Source: Siderastrea siderea
Lineage: Eukaryota > Cnidaria > Anthozoa > Scleractinia > Rhizangiidae
Length of the DNA: 64,000 nt
Assembly (NCBI GenBank): GCA_964030785.1
Contig: OZ034970.1
Location: 37,995,901-38,059,900 of the forward strand
Reading direction: 5' to 3'
The translations under genes were made by a program, and so were the position numbers. Shown in pieces: positions 1-13,800 of the stretch. The stretch's first letter is position 1. Every line of letters begins with the position of its first letter. Below the pieces are notes generated by a model that saw only the letters and a program-made list of their open reading frames with translations, was not told where the DNA came from and did not search any database.

Positions 1-671
1 GTGCTTGTTGAACATTGTGAACTTAAGTTAAATAGTTCCAGACATTTTTACCAAGAGGGATATTTAAGGTGGTATGATACCCTCGAATTCGAGGTTTCGG
101 TCGCAAAGTCATTTTTTTGAAAACGGCAAAATTGTAGCCTTTAGTCACTTGTGAATACTACCATGAAAGTATTTCACTTGATTTCCAGCATTAAATAGGC
201 AAAATTGACAAAATCTGAACAACAGTACAAACTTTTTCCATAGCAACGGCCATAGCAACCAATGTTTACATTTATGAAATGTGAAAAAATGACTTTCTAA
301 AAGGAAAATCACCCCCCCTCCCTTGCTTCCCTGCACAAACCAATGTCAGTGTTCTTCTAGCGAAACACCTGCCTGAGAAGAGGAGAGATTTTTGGTCTCT
401 GCGTTTTAATTTGCAAACAAGTCCTAGTTCTTACAGAAAACATGTTTTTCTGAACAGGAAAGTCATTCAACTTAAATTTCAGTGTGACAAATTTCATTTG
501 ACAATAGTTTTAGGGCAACAAGCGGCAAATTACTGTCAAGAATTCATTCCTTTATCTTTAAGACCGTTTTTCTCGAATAACAGAATTTCCTGGAATAGAG
601 GAACTCTTAACAAAGATATCTCCCTTGCATTTTAACCTACTGTTGTGAAATTTTAAAGTACTGTTTTTTCG

Positions 672-828
672 GTGCAATGAACCTAAAAAAGAGTATACAG
701 GTTTGAAATAAGTCTCATTAATTGACTCTTTGTCTAATAATTATTTCCTGTTACCTGAAGTTTTAAGAAAAGCTTTTTTAAAAAAATCGAATGAAGGAAA
801 ACTGGCTAATTTTTTAGGTTCATTGCAC
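672..828. repeat. short foldback (MITE-like) element
   Basis: GTGCAATGAACCTAAAAA at 672-689 is matched by its perfect reverse complement at 811-828, enclosing about 120 bp of AT-rich sequence. This is the structure of a small non-autonomous inverted-repeat element. No target duplication was established. Confidence 0.55.
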
Positions 829-1532
829 AGTCATGTCATTTATGTACATGTTAGAGTTGGTTTCATTGATACTTTTCGAACTGTGCATTAGTGAGTTATC
901 GTTGTTACCATGAACATCACTTTTTCTAACTTAAGATGCTAGTTAATCATTAACTATTGTGACATGTGACCTGAAAAGACTTCTATTGATGTTAGGGCAT
1001 GCAGCCTTATAAAGTGATGGTAGAAGTTTCCCACAAAGTTCTGCTCTAAAGAAATTCATCTTTTAGGGTATCGTTCCACCTTAATATCTGAAGACAAGAA
1101 TGGGGATGTTTATAGTGGATAAGATTAACTTTTTACTTATCCAAAGATCAGCATTACCAATCACACATCAACAAAATGGTGATTACACGTTCCTTTTCTG
1201 AAACTGTGGAATAAACCAAGGTCGCCAGATTGAAATGGTTGAATTTCAAGTTACTTCCTAGCCTGTGTCAACACTTCATAATACTGTTGTTTCATAATAC
1301 TGGCAAATGCATATTAAAACATGAAACTGTTAAGAAACAAGTTGATAAAGAATTAATCACAGACAAGTTCAATTCTATGGTTTTCTAGTGCTGACAAAGT
1401 TCAAAGTTGCTTTCTTTCATGATCGTTTGTTAATCATTACTCCAGTTCCTGAGCATATCATTTCATCGATGGCAGTCATTGCAACTTTGATTTTGTCAGT
1501 AAGACCCACAGAAGGGCTTTGTAAGTGTTATT

Positions 1533-1728
1533 CCAGAAAATACCCATACTTTCCCCATGGATGGTTCTTTGGGTTGAGTCCCCCCCTTCTCCCCCCCCCC
1601 CACTCCTCCCCTCTGAAAATTCCAGTTTTAGCTGGATACTTTTCTTTGAAAAATTTGGTTTTTGAGACCCTCCCCACCCCCTCGGAATTTCCATAACCAT
1701 CTGTGGGGTAGGTATGGATATTTTCTGG
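1533..1728. mobile_element. MITE copy 1, CCAGAAAATA family
   Basis: The left end begins CCAGAAAATACCCATAC and the right end is the inverted form GGTATGGATATTTTCTGG, giving a roughly 196-bp element with G/C-homopolymer-rich subterminal sequence. Two further partial copies occur at 3133-3253 and 4215-4370, so this is a dispersed non-autonomous family. Confidence 0.7.
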
Positions 1729-1824
1729 TACAACTCAGTGTGAGTGTTATGTAAATATCGTTGTGGTATGCTTGCTTGCCACTTCTCCCATTTTCATAAT
1801 TTTTGTATAATTTGTCACTTTCAG

Positions 1825-4800
1825 GAGACCCATCAGAGATGATGGTTACGTGGGTAACATTAAAATTTACAAACTTCTCGATTGTGGAGTACAACAAAGC
1901 TGGTTTTCCTCTGACAATGGGGGCTTCTGGCAGCATCACTAAATTCACTGATGGCGGATCAGAACATAGAGTATTGTACATTCACAGGGTCAAACTGACG
2001 GGACTGGCTCCTGATCAGATGTATGGTATGTACCTTGAAACTCAAACTCTGGCCTTCTTGTAAACCAAAACATGCGATGTGATTTACCATACATTTTGTC
2101 ATGGAGGCACAAGCCAGTGATTTCTAAACTCTAGTGCATTCACTTTTTAGTTGGCTGCTGTAGGTGTGGCTGGCTCCAGAATTAAATTGTTTTTTTTACT
2201 TGGGGAGGAGGGGGGTGGTCAGCAACATTCCTGAAGCATGCATCTGTTTTTAACAGTGGTTTTCATTTAGCAAATTCAAACACACAAGAAATGTTATGAA
2301 ACATACCAAAACAAAGTTAAGCTGAGTCATCACTTTAAACCTAATATCATTGAGTCATGCTGTGGTCATAGTTTTGTGTCACGGAGTCATGCACTTTGTC
2401 ACACAGGTTCAAATTTTGAGTCATGTAACAATTTGGGGGTAGACTAGGAGTCCAGCGTGGGGGCGGTGTTTGTCAGGGTGTGGTACATGTAGCTACCTAT
2501 GGGGTCACACATGAGCAGGTGTGAGTCTTGTTGACTTTAAGGTGGGTGGGGATGGTGGAAACTTCATACCCTCATGTCATGTTACTTCTGCATTGTCTCT
2601 CTTCACCCAGGGTAGGTATTGATAATAAAACATTGGGGTAACCATTTGATGGTGTGTTGACCCAGCATGGTAAAACCAGCTAAGATGGACTGCATACTGA
2701 TCACTGTTGTATGCATAATGAGAAATTTCATAGTCCCATGACCTCCCTTTAATTGATTTCTTATTTCTGTTTTTCACCAAGCTTAAAAATGTGCCATCGT
2801 TCTGTCAAATTGACATTATCATCATGCAGAGCATTGCTGATATTGCTGATCCTAGCAGTATTCATGAAGTATGTCACAATCATGAACAGAGCAAAATGAC
2901 CTAGCTGACCACAACTGGTGTATGGAAGGTCGTGGGCTAAGTGATTCTCTACAGGGACTCAAATTTGTTCTTTCTCCTGAGTGTGCTCGTCACATACTGA
3001 ATGTTGCTTTCTTTTTATTTCATAAAAGTTTGATTAACTTACATGTAACAGTGCTTCTAATGTTCAGAACAGGGTGAATCTTACTTCCTGCAAATTAATG
3101 TATTGTATAAAATATTATAAAATTGTGTGGTTCCAGAAAATATCCATACCCCCACCACGGAGGGAATTGGAAATTCCGGAGGGGTGGGGGGGGTCAGAAG
3201 CCCAGGAAAATCCAGAGGAGAGGGGGGTTGAACGGATAAATTACTTTCCAGAGGGTCAACTTCGATTCATTCCGATGTGAGCTGCAGGTAAAGTTCGAAA
3301 ATTACTACTTACCGAATTTGTAGATCTTTATTGTGGAATTAAATTAGTTTAACTGCTAAGTAAACACTTTTGTTAAACGTAAAACAGGTATTCTTTCTCC
3401 TAAAGGCGCTTTGGAAGCGATGTTGGGGCGGAAACGAAATAAACATCGTCGCTGCGTAGAAGTAGCTGCCATTACTCGTTACCAGTCTTCGAGAAGACAG
3501 CAACACCCACCAGGAGTGGTTACATTTACTTATCAAGACAACGATCCTTCGACGCTGCGTCGTGTAAACAACCTAAATTTTAAGGTTACCTTCACGATTG
3601 ACATTAATTATAAGCGTCTTTTACGAACAATCAGTCCGTCCTTTTTAACTATGTGACAACTGGCAAGCGAAGCGCAATCTCATTGACTCGTAGAAGTCGT
3701 GTTTTGCTAAGCTCAGCAAAGAGAATATTGCGAAGTACAATTGTCGCCAAATACGTTTACGGGCTTTCTACCTCCTCTTCACTTGCACCTTCAAGTAACG
3801 GGCTCTTACCTGAGGGCTGGTATGCAGTGTAACGACTTTAGAGGACTCAATATTCGTTATTCTTTTTGTTTTGATCGTTTCCCCTTAATTTTGTTTGTGC
3901 GTTTTCTTTGTTCATGATCGCGTTCATGTTGAAGTAACGTTTATCAGCAACACTGCAACTTTTCAAGCGAATTCTTCTATTAAAACGAACGTTTTACATA
4001 CTTTTGTCACGGTAATTTTACAGATACCTAGTATATCTGTTTGACGTAGAGAAGAACAGTTGTATTGGTAGGATCAGTATGTTATGAGTAAGTTATGACT
4101 ATGCACGTTATTATTTTAAACGCTAATAAAACGTGTCCTACGATAATCGGAACGGCTTAGCTTCATTTAAATTTGGATCAGTTGCTTCATTTTTAGCACT
4201 CCCTTCTTGAAAGAAATTTTCCAGAGGGGTTGGGGGGGTTGTTTGACAAACTGTGGAAAATCGGGAGGGATGGGGGGGGGTTATAGCTTACTTCAAAAAA
4301 CGGAAAATCCGGGGAGGAGGGGGGTCCTAAATGACATTCCCTCCGTGGTAGGGGTATGGATATTTTCTGGAACCACACATTGCTGTGGAACAATGGTAAA
4401 TTCATGGCAAAAAAAAAATTCAGACGGGCTGGCTGGATTACCCTTAACATGGCCTCTGAGCTTAACACCGGCAGAAGTCATCAAGTAAATACCATTTTTT
4501 CTGTTAACTTTGTTTCTTTATTGTAGATTATCACTGTGGTGGATATGATGGCTGGAGTGAAGTGTTCTCATTCAAAACCTTCAAGGCTGGTGTGGATTGG
4601 AGTCCTAGATTCGCTTTTTTCGGAGATCTAGGAAGCGTTAATGCTAAATCTATAAGCTATCTACAGGAGGAAACTCAACAGGGACACTTTGATGCTATAC
4701 TTCATGTTGGTGAGCTCAAGAGTTTTTAGTTTGTTGTTGTTGTTGTTGTTGTTTTTAATTAGTGGTTGACAATAGTAAATTATATGACCCTCATTTGATT

Positions 4801-7800
4801 TGTAACTAATAGCAATTTATCTGTTTCCTTTCCCAGGTGACTTTGCTTACAATATGGATTCTGTAAGATATTGTTTTTTCATTTTATTCCTGATCTGTTT
4901 CAATCACTTTTCTCGTAACAGTTTAAAGTGAATATCTTTGATTAGTTAATGAGGTTAAAGTGTGTGATGTAGGGGGCAGGGCTGGCCAAACTTCCCATTT
5001 CCTGTACCCAAGAATCCTTGTTCCGGCTTCTGACCAACTTGGGATCTCCCACTTCCTGCCCTTTCTCTAATTCCTCCAGGGGGGTACTCTAGATTTCAAG
5101 TGACGGGGAGGTGCAAAGGATTTTTTTGAGTTCGAAATTCCTGATTTGGGGATTTTTTGGGGTAAGAAAATTTTGGCAAGTATATTTTTTAGGTAGTTTG
5201 ATTTCAGTAGGGATTTTTATCGAGTCCTAAAAAAGTGGGAAGAATCCTGGTTAAAAAAAAAGGAGTGCTACCGTACTTAGTGTTATGGATACATGTACAT
5301 GTATGCAGTACACAAACACACTTGTCTTTACTGACATTTTATCGCTCCTGGACATTTGTAAGGCTCCAAAATTCAGTATGGGATTTTTTTGGGTTTCATT
5401 TTGGTTCAGGGAATTTGGGTTTTGCTTCAAGCCTGAGAATTTTTTAGGTTTTCATTTATGTCCCCATTCGCACCTAACCATCACTTGAAATCCGGAGTCC
5501 CCCTCCTAGGTTCCTGTCCCCCTTGCTGACTTCTCCCTCCCACTTTAACAAACAATAAAGACAAAAAAAATTAACATTTTGTTTATTTATAAATAAAATA
5601 AAAGTGCGCTGTCTCTCGTTCTCACAGTTTCCATGTTGAATTATAAACTGTGTTTGTTTACAATAGTCAGACCTTCAGATCCGTCTACAAGTATGAGATT
5701 CAGTACAACTACAAGTTTTCAATTCCTACTGGCATGCTTAAAATATTAGTATCACCTTTATCTTGCTGCTAAAACCTCATTCTCTTCTGGACAACAACAT
5801 GGAGGAGCGAGGCCTCTGATCAGAACATAGTAACTGTTGTTTTGAAATTTGAAATTTGTACCCCTACCCAATCTTGTACCCCATCAAGTCAGTCACTATT
5901 GGGTCCCTTGGATGACTGATCAGTTCCAGTAGAACAGTCAATAAAATAATTAATATACTAGATACTGTTCTTCCAGTTTCCATGTTTATAACTTCAGAAA
6001 TGCCTTTGAAAAAGTTTGTTTCTGTTTCATTAACACAGGACAATGCATTGGTAGGAGATGATTTCATGAACCAAATTGAGCCAGTCGCTGCCTACTTACC
6101 TTACATGACCTGCCCAGGAAACCACGAGCAGGCATAGTAAGTTGACAGCATACGTGTACTAAATTTTTAAATTTTTTAATGTAAAAGCAACTGATCAAAT
6201 TCTTGTATCTCAAAAACTGGCTGAAACCTCTCTCTGAGGATGCTAATATTGTTTAGTATAAATCTACTAGCGTTCTATCATTAATGCTGTTCTCTGATTG
6301 GCTACGCTACTCACTATCTATTCTGTTGTAGATAGTAAGTAGAGTGTTTTCTGCGCGCGGTGTGACCTATTTATATCATTTTTCAATAAAAACATGTAGT
6401 GTCTGCTGTTAAGTATTGAACGTCTAGTAGATTTACACTAAAACAATTAGATTATTCGCTCTCGATTTCTATGCATGATAGTTGATTCAACCTTTGGCCT
6501 CATCAACTATCACGCGACAGAAATCTCGAGCTCATAATCTAATTGTTAAATAGCATGTGAATACAGCTGTTAAGTGATATATGGCATACATAACATATTG
6601 TGCATTTTTAGATGCTGTTTTTACTTGTGAAGACTTTATAAAATTTGGTGTGATTATTTACAAGTTTGCTAATTTCTTTCAGCAACTTTTCAAACTACAG
6701 AAAGAGATTTTCAATGCCAGGAAATACCGAAGGAATCTTTTACAGGTAATATTTAATGACATGACAGTGACCTGCTAGATTTCCTTTGCTAATCCCCCTA
6801 CCCCCACCTCTTTCCAGTAAGCCCTCCCCCCCCCCCACAAGCAAAATAGGGGAAGTGCAGTAGACTTAAAATGATTGGCCCCAATTTGGTTTTTAACCGA
6901 TGACGTCATTATGACATCAACGGTTGATGCTGTAGACCTAAAAAACATGGCCGCGCGATGTACGATATACGGTAGCTGTCTTACATGTATGTGAGGCCGG
7001 GGTTACTCTGAGATGCTGGGCAGGGGTGTGCCACTGGGACACTTAAACCCTTACATTATGAGCGAGACATTCCCGTACACTTTGTAGATGGGAGTATGAC
7101 CCCTGGGCTTTGAAGTGTTTGCATTCACGAGTCTCGATCAAGAAGAACTATGTAATTAATAATTGAGCTATTTTGTCTACAAACGTTGCTTGTATGTGCG
7201 ACTAGCTAGGCGCAAAGTTAGAGGCGACTTACCAGAGGAATGGGGTTCTGGTTAGGCTGCATGGAGGTATAGCAGAGTTGGTTGTGCAAAGTTTGAGCGG
7301 AAAGAGCAGCACAACAAGGAGCAAGTCAAAACAATTATCATCTCCAATACAAAGACTAACACATAATAGCTCCACGCAAGACTCGTTTCACACTTTATAG
7401 ACACAAAAGTCGGTTATCGTTTTCAGATAAAAAAACGCATAAATTTACTTATTCTCCACTTCCTTAGTTAAGTTTCCCTTTGTGTAACCCACAAGTGCCG
7501 AAAACGAACTTATGACAGTCTCATGAAAGTCTTGTGACTCGCCATTGAACTTTGTCTCATCACATGTTTGTACGTGACAAAACACCACTTGTTTACACAA
7601 AACAGTAGCCTGATCTCATGTAGTTTGCTTCTGTTTTCCTTTATTGATTTCCAAGCGGAATTATTAGCTTTCATAGGAGAACATTTTGACTTCCAACCAG
7701 CTTGACGGAGTCAATTCCATATTTATCCGGTTGTAAGCACTACAACTGAAGTATGTGCCGAGACCCAAACCGGGTTCTAAAAATAGATGAACTGGGGGGG

Positions 7801-10800
7801 TACTCTGTGAGGTGTTGGGTGGGGGTGTGCTACCGTGACACAGGAACCCTTACCTTTTAATATCAGAGGGACACATCCATACGGCTTATAGATGGGAATA
7901 CAACCCCCGGGTTTCCAAGTGTTGGCATTCTCGAGTCTCGGTCAACATAATTTTACTCTGAATACGCCGTCTGGAAGGGTTTAATTCGCGTTGTAGTCCT
8001 GCATTTGCTTAGCCGTGGTACAAATTTCTGCAGCAACAAACACAGCAGAAATTGTGCATGATATGGACTCGTTAGTTTGAGAAAAGTCAGAACGTCTTGG
8101 CCGCAACGAACCAGTTCAGCTTACTTCGCGAATTCAATTTGTTTCTGTCTGGTTTCCTTGTTTTAATTTCCAAGTGGAATTATTAGCTAGCAAAATAATA
8201 TCAAAGTACTACAAGCCGAGAACGTACCGTGATAACATTAACTCCTGCATAAACGTGTTTGAAAACTAAATTTGGTATATCAAATTTCAACCCGCTTATG
8301 CAAATTAGACCGTGTTAACAAAGCATTGCTTACCACTAAAAACACACACAATAAACGACCGAAAGCTTTTCAAGCCAAAAATGTTACTCAAATAAACAAT
8401 GTATTTACTTTTGGCAACAAAAAACTTTCGATTTTCTTGCTTGCGTGCACACAGGCATATAATTTTTGCAGACACTTCAGGTCTGTTCAATGGCGACCGG
8501 TTCATCAATGTCTTCAATTTTATCTCTGTTGTTCCATCAAAAATATTGTTACAGATATCTGGCAAGCGAACGGATTTCAAAACCGAAATCCAAAATATAT
8601 TCCCTACAAAAACGCGAAAAAATAAATCAAGCCCACGTGAAGAGGAGCGGCTTTGCGAACAAAATTACAAAAATTATAGAAATCTGGATCAAACATTCAG
8701 TTAAACAATTTTTAAAAAGCAAATCAACATTTAAAAGCAACATTTACCGTACTGTAGCATTTACCCAGGTCTTGTAAATCTATTTGAAGTCCGTGGTTCC
8801 GCTTACATTTTAGAGCAAACTTTACAGACTCTAGGTCAGGGTTTCTTGCAAATCGAAAGAATCTCAACGTGAAACGGCTTTTCGTTGCTTTAAAGAGCTC
8901 CATGTCTTCTTTTGAGAGGCGGATTATTCCTCAGCTTGATTTATTTCCATTTTGAGCTCCTAAGTAGAAGTATCTTAATTTTAAGAGAAGAAAAAATTAA
9001 TACATTTCGAAAGTCTAGAACAAATCCCATGCGGTAGGCCAAAAATCGGCCTTTCCCCAACCTCGTCCCCAGGGTCTTCTTGGTTTTGAAAGAGCCTGAG
9101 GACGAGGTTGGGCGTTTCCCCTACTCCTTAAAACTCACAAATATATGTCCAAAAGAGAGTTTCTGATTGGTTTATAGGTCTCCTAAACAATTGACAGCAC
9201 TAGAGGGAAGAAAAATGTGTAGTAGGGGAGGTAGGAGATGAAGTGTCCTCCACGCAGAACATACATAAAGCATGGCTGGTTTTGGCCATGCGGCGTAGCT
9301 CGAAAGCAGGATATAGATAATTCATCAATTCAATCCAATTTCAATGGCCATTACAGACCGTCGACACCATCCACCACCGGTTCACTGCGCAAGCCAAATT
9401 CATGAGTTAAAAACATTCTGCACGCACTGCATGCCTATGTTTAGATGTGTAATTGGGCAAAAGGCAGGCAGGTTTACCTTTACTATTTTTTAATAGAACC
9501 TCTATAATTATGTATATATTCATTGTTTTTCGAGTATCTGAGTGCTTGAGTTTGTACAGAAATGATAGTTAAAGAGACATGCATGGTCAAACGTGTTCTG
9601 AGCCAACTTTGATGCATGTTAGTGGAGGGAGACAGGGTGGTTGGAATGCAGAAGAAAACGAGCGAAAAACTGGAAAAGAAGGACGCCTTTTTAAGATGGC
9701 AGAAAGTAGAAGGAACTTTCACAGCATCTTGTAGCATTTTGCACCAGTGACGTTTAGCTTAAAAAAGCTAGAGTCACAAAGCAAAGGCTGAGACCGGAGA
9801 TGAAAATCTTAGACTGCCCTGTCCTCCTCCCCTCCCCCCATCAAGGCTTCAGTTATTGATTTTTTTTTTCACTCGCTGCTTTGTTGTTCCCGTTTCTTTC
9901 ATCAGTTGGAACATTGGACCTGCACACATCATCAGCATTTCAACAGAAATCTACTTCTTCTTCCAGTATGGTATTGAACAAATTGTGCAACAGTATGAGT
10001 GGCTGGAGAGAGATCTTCAGGTAAGAATGAAAATAGGTCTGCAATGTGTTTCGTGCAGGGCAAACAATGGAAACACAAAGTGAAGACCAGTTATGCTTTC
10101 AATTCTTGTGGCACTGTTTTGCAGATGAAATTCAAAAAAACAATTAGACCAACTCCCAAAATGCCACTCACCAACGATAAAAAAATGGGGCTCAAAATTT
10201 TGGGCTGATCACTGCCAAAATTTAATGCATTGTTTTAGTGACCTCACAGTTTTCGCCTATCTCATAACTTGCATGTTGTGAAAACATTGGCTTATGTACT
10301 GATTGTAGCAGTTGGAACTAAACAAAAGAATGTCACTGAATTGAATTTCTCACAAAAACAACAACAACGACCACAACAACTGCCAACAATTCACACCCAA
10401 AACTTATGATGTATTACATCATAAGTTTTGGGTGTGAATTGTTTGCAGTTGTTGTGGTCGTTATTGTTGTTTTTGATGTTGATACAGCGTGAGAAAAACG
10501 CAAACTACAATAAAACTACAACTAGGGGTCACCAAATGTAATATATTGTTCACCATGTTCTGAAACTTGGGAGGCAGGTCCTTATTATTAAACTTGAACG
10601 TTGTTTTTGCTTACAGGAAGCGGCATCTCCTGAAAACCGCAAGTTGCGTCCGTGGATCATCACAATGGGTCACAGACCAATGTACTGTTCTAATTCTGAC
10701 GGAGATGACTGCACTAAGCATGAGAGTGTGGTATGTTTGCTCAGTGCTTTAACTTGTAAGTTAAGCTATAGGCTATCAGTGGAGCTCCCTAGGTAGTAAC

Positions 10801-13800
10801 AGCTCTTGTAGCAGAGAAACTTAGACCCGTTAAACTTAAAGTGAATCACACAAATGTCACATTATATTTATCCATCTTTGGGGTTTGGTTCTGTGTGAGA
10901 AAAAATGTAGGGGGTAAAAATACAGGAAGCCTGAAGTTCAGCCCCGCTCTCGCCGCCCTCGCTCTCCCCTCCCATTAGGAGGGCATTCTTTTGAACAAAC
11001 GAATAGATGTCACTGTTATGAAATCAATGAATGATTGTTGATTTACTGATAATAACCATAATATTAATTTCCCTATAAATTACACCATAATCAGAGCGAG
11101 TCGGCCCTAACATCATTACCAAGAATAAAACGTTACAGAGTTGAAATGGACGAGAATGTAAATTGAATAAAATAAAATGGCATTCCAGGTGCTGCAGTGG
11201 GATTAAAATATCTCAACATATTCACACAAATTGAGTCAGGTACTGAGGAACCCCGATTTAACGAAGTGCAAGGGACTGCCAAAATCGTCGTTATATCGGG
11301 CTTGGTTAATATTACTTATTATTATTAATTTGTCTCATTCGAATTAATTTTGCAATGTATCTGGGTCTCACTGGTCAAACAACATTCGCAGTTTTTGTCT
11401 GTTTGTAGTAGGGCACTACTACTTATACCTTTGACCGCAACATGCTGTCAAAAGTAAAAAAAAAAAAGTTGATGGAACTGATAAGAGACAATTTCTGTGG
11501 CGAGATGACGTTCGTTCGTTATAGTATGGGAGTAGATTTTCAGTTTGGGCTTTTGGTTTGTGCTTGTTATATCGAAGATTTCGATATAACGGGTTTCGTT
11601 ATATCGGGGTTCTGCTCCATACATTTTACATAACTGTACCATTGGCTGGGCTGAAGAATTTCTTTCGTTATGGCGTGGACTTATAGTTAAATCGGAGTTC
11701 CACTGCACTGCACGTGTAGTGTTGGATTTAGCTCCTTTACGAAAAGCAGTTCGTATGTAAGGAAATAAGTGACTATGAACTCCAAAAGTCTGTTATTGGT
11801 GATTAAACAGCGAACCTTAGAATAATGGTCTTACATCTCTCGCCGGAGCAGGGATGGCGCAGTGGTGAGAGCACTCGCCTCCCACCAGTGTGGCCCAGGT
11901 CCGATTCCCGGACTCGATGTCATATGTGGGTTGAGTTTGTTGTTGGTTCTCGTCCTTGCTCCGAGAGGTTTTCCTCTGGGAACTCCGGTTTTCCCCTTTC
12001 TTCAAAAACCAACATTTCTAAATTCCAAATGGATGTGGACACAGTGGACGAAGAGCCACCCTGTGGATGTGCCACTGCTAATTCCCATTTAATTATTCAT
12101 TCATTTTATGCATTTACATGTATTTGTCTCTAATTTGTTGCAGGTTCGCGGAGGAATCACGTCCAAACATTTGTTTGGTATGGAAGACCTATTTTACAAA
12201 TATGGTAAGTACAAAATCTCTGTCTGGTGCAATGCGTCTGGGTCTTGCCTCCAGTTGCAATTGTTATTTAGTTTTCATAATCAAATGGGAATATCGGCTC
12301 CTGTAAACGCGTAGCCTGTGTAGCTGGCAGGGTTGTTTGCGGGAAGTTTGAACGGCAGAGCTGCGAAGGGAATGGGGGAAATCGCCGGCTGCAAAGAGGG
12401 CCAGGCAGCTCTGGAGACGAGAATGCGACACCCCATGTTTGACTTGTTTTGTTTGAAACCGATAAGAAATGTAGCAATGATTATTTTTTCCTGAAGAATC
12501 CAGTTACATTTTTTGGTTCACAACTCTGAAGTCCAAACACCTCGTAGTCTTCAACAGTAAAATCGTCTGTGTTGGTGAAGAGCGTACCTCTCTTCCCTTT
12601 TAAAGGACACTGATAGGAGTTCCCGAGAAAGCTGTAACTTTTATTATTTTTGTTTGCATTCTCCGATATGTGTAAGTCGTGCCCTTTACCAAACGTTGGT
12701 CCGTAGCTGCTCTTACAGTAGATGGCATTCTGTTCCTGCCCGGCAACAAGCCGCAGTTTAGTTGGTCCCAGGCCATGTGGGTTGACAATGCTGAACAGGA
12801 ATGCCTGGGCGCATTTTACATGATTACCTTGATCTGCTGATAAGATGGCAATTCACATGAATATTGTCCTTTATGTATTAACAAGAACCATTTCAATTAC
12901 ACATTAGGATAAGTAAACAAACAGGAATGTTTTACTGCCAGTGTATTTTACCCACTCCCCAGGGATAATGGGTCGAGGAATGCGGAACACGGTGACGTGC
13001 CCCCTCTGACGTGCCTTCGATAGCTCTTCTTGTTTTCTATTTTTTGGCCAAAGCAGCTTAATTCTGTATCAAAAAATTTCGTGCCGGTAATCGAAGCTCA
13101 TCTAGGATTTCGGAGTACGAATTATGCTCTCTGGACGACGAGAAGAAAGCCGGAGACATGCTGTCGAAAGTGAGCACAAGATCCTCGCTGGATTGTTCGC
13201 TGGCATATTTCAACCGCGTGCATGGAACCTCTCCCCACGCGAATTTGGACCGCAAGTCCACATGCGCCAGTGGATATTGAGCCCTCCCGCACATTTCGCT
13301 TTTTAGCGCGGCAGCTCTTGAATTTATTAGTTTCTGCGTACTGCGTAGCCGGCAATGCAAAAGTTTGTAGAAATGGTAGGGTAACCTGAAGTTAAGCTGT
13401 TTACCGTATTTTATAAGCCACAAGAAATGGTTCATTGGCAAGACACGAAAAGCAAAAATCATGAGCCACTTCGGTGGCTTTATGTGCGAAAAAGCCTGAT
13501 TTTTCCTACGAAGTTACTTCTTAGGGTCCGAATATACGTATTCGGTCATAACGAATTTGATGGAGCGTAGGCAAAAAAAGAATTGCAAAAAGCAAACTTC
13601 CACACCATAGGCTTTTTTTTTCAATTTTTCCTAAAACATGGAAAATCGGTATAGAAAAAAATATATTGAAATCACCGAGCATTCAAGATAGTTAAATCCC
13701 TGTGTAGATATTAAAATGGCCACTAGCGCTATCTCTACATTTTTTTTTCTCAGCGTGATGTGAAGGTTGTAGTCGCCCAGCTAAGCTGTAACATTATCAC

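Larger units (their letters stand above)
1..1824. other. non-coding sequence upstream of first recognised ACP7-like exon
   Basis: AT-rich sequence without a recognisable exon. It is either the 5' flank or an intron of the phosphatase gene, because the first exon found (1825) starts in mid-protein with a splice acceptor. It holds a small foldback element (672-828) and a MITE (1533-1728). Short ORFs here have no recognisable domain. Confidence 0.6.

Noticed and set aside
8272..8777. Overlapping ORFs of 101-117 codons in a phosphatase intron
   Set aside because: No domain, no promoter, and three frames open at once in AT-rich repeat-like DNA.
11851..11920. tRNA-like sequence in a phosphatase intron as a functional tRNA gene
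   Set aside because: The acceptor arm does not close and the sequence continues into a SINE body.
13058..13462. 134-codon minus-strand ORF inside the KCTD-TLDc intron
   Set aside because: No resemblance to TLDc or any known family; not bounded by plausible splice sites in the right phase.
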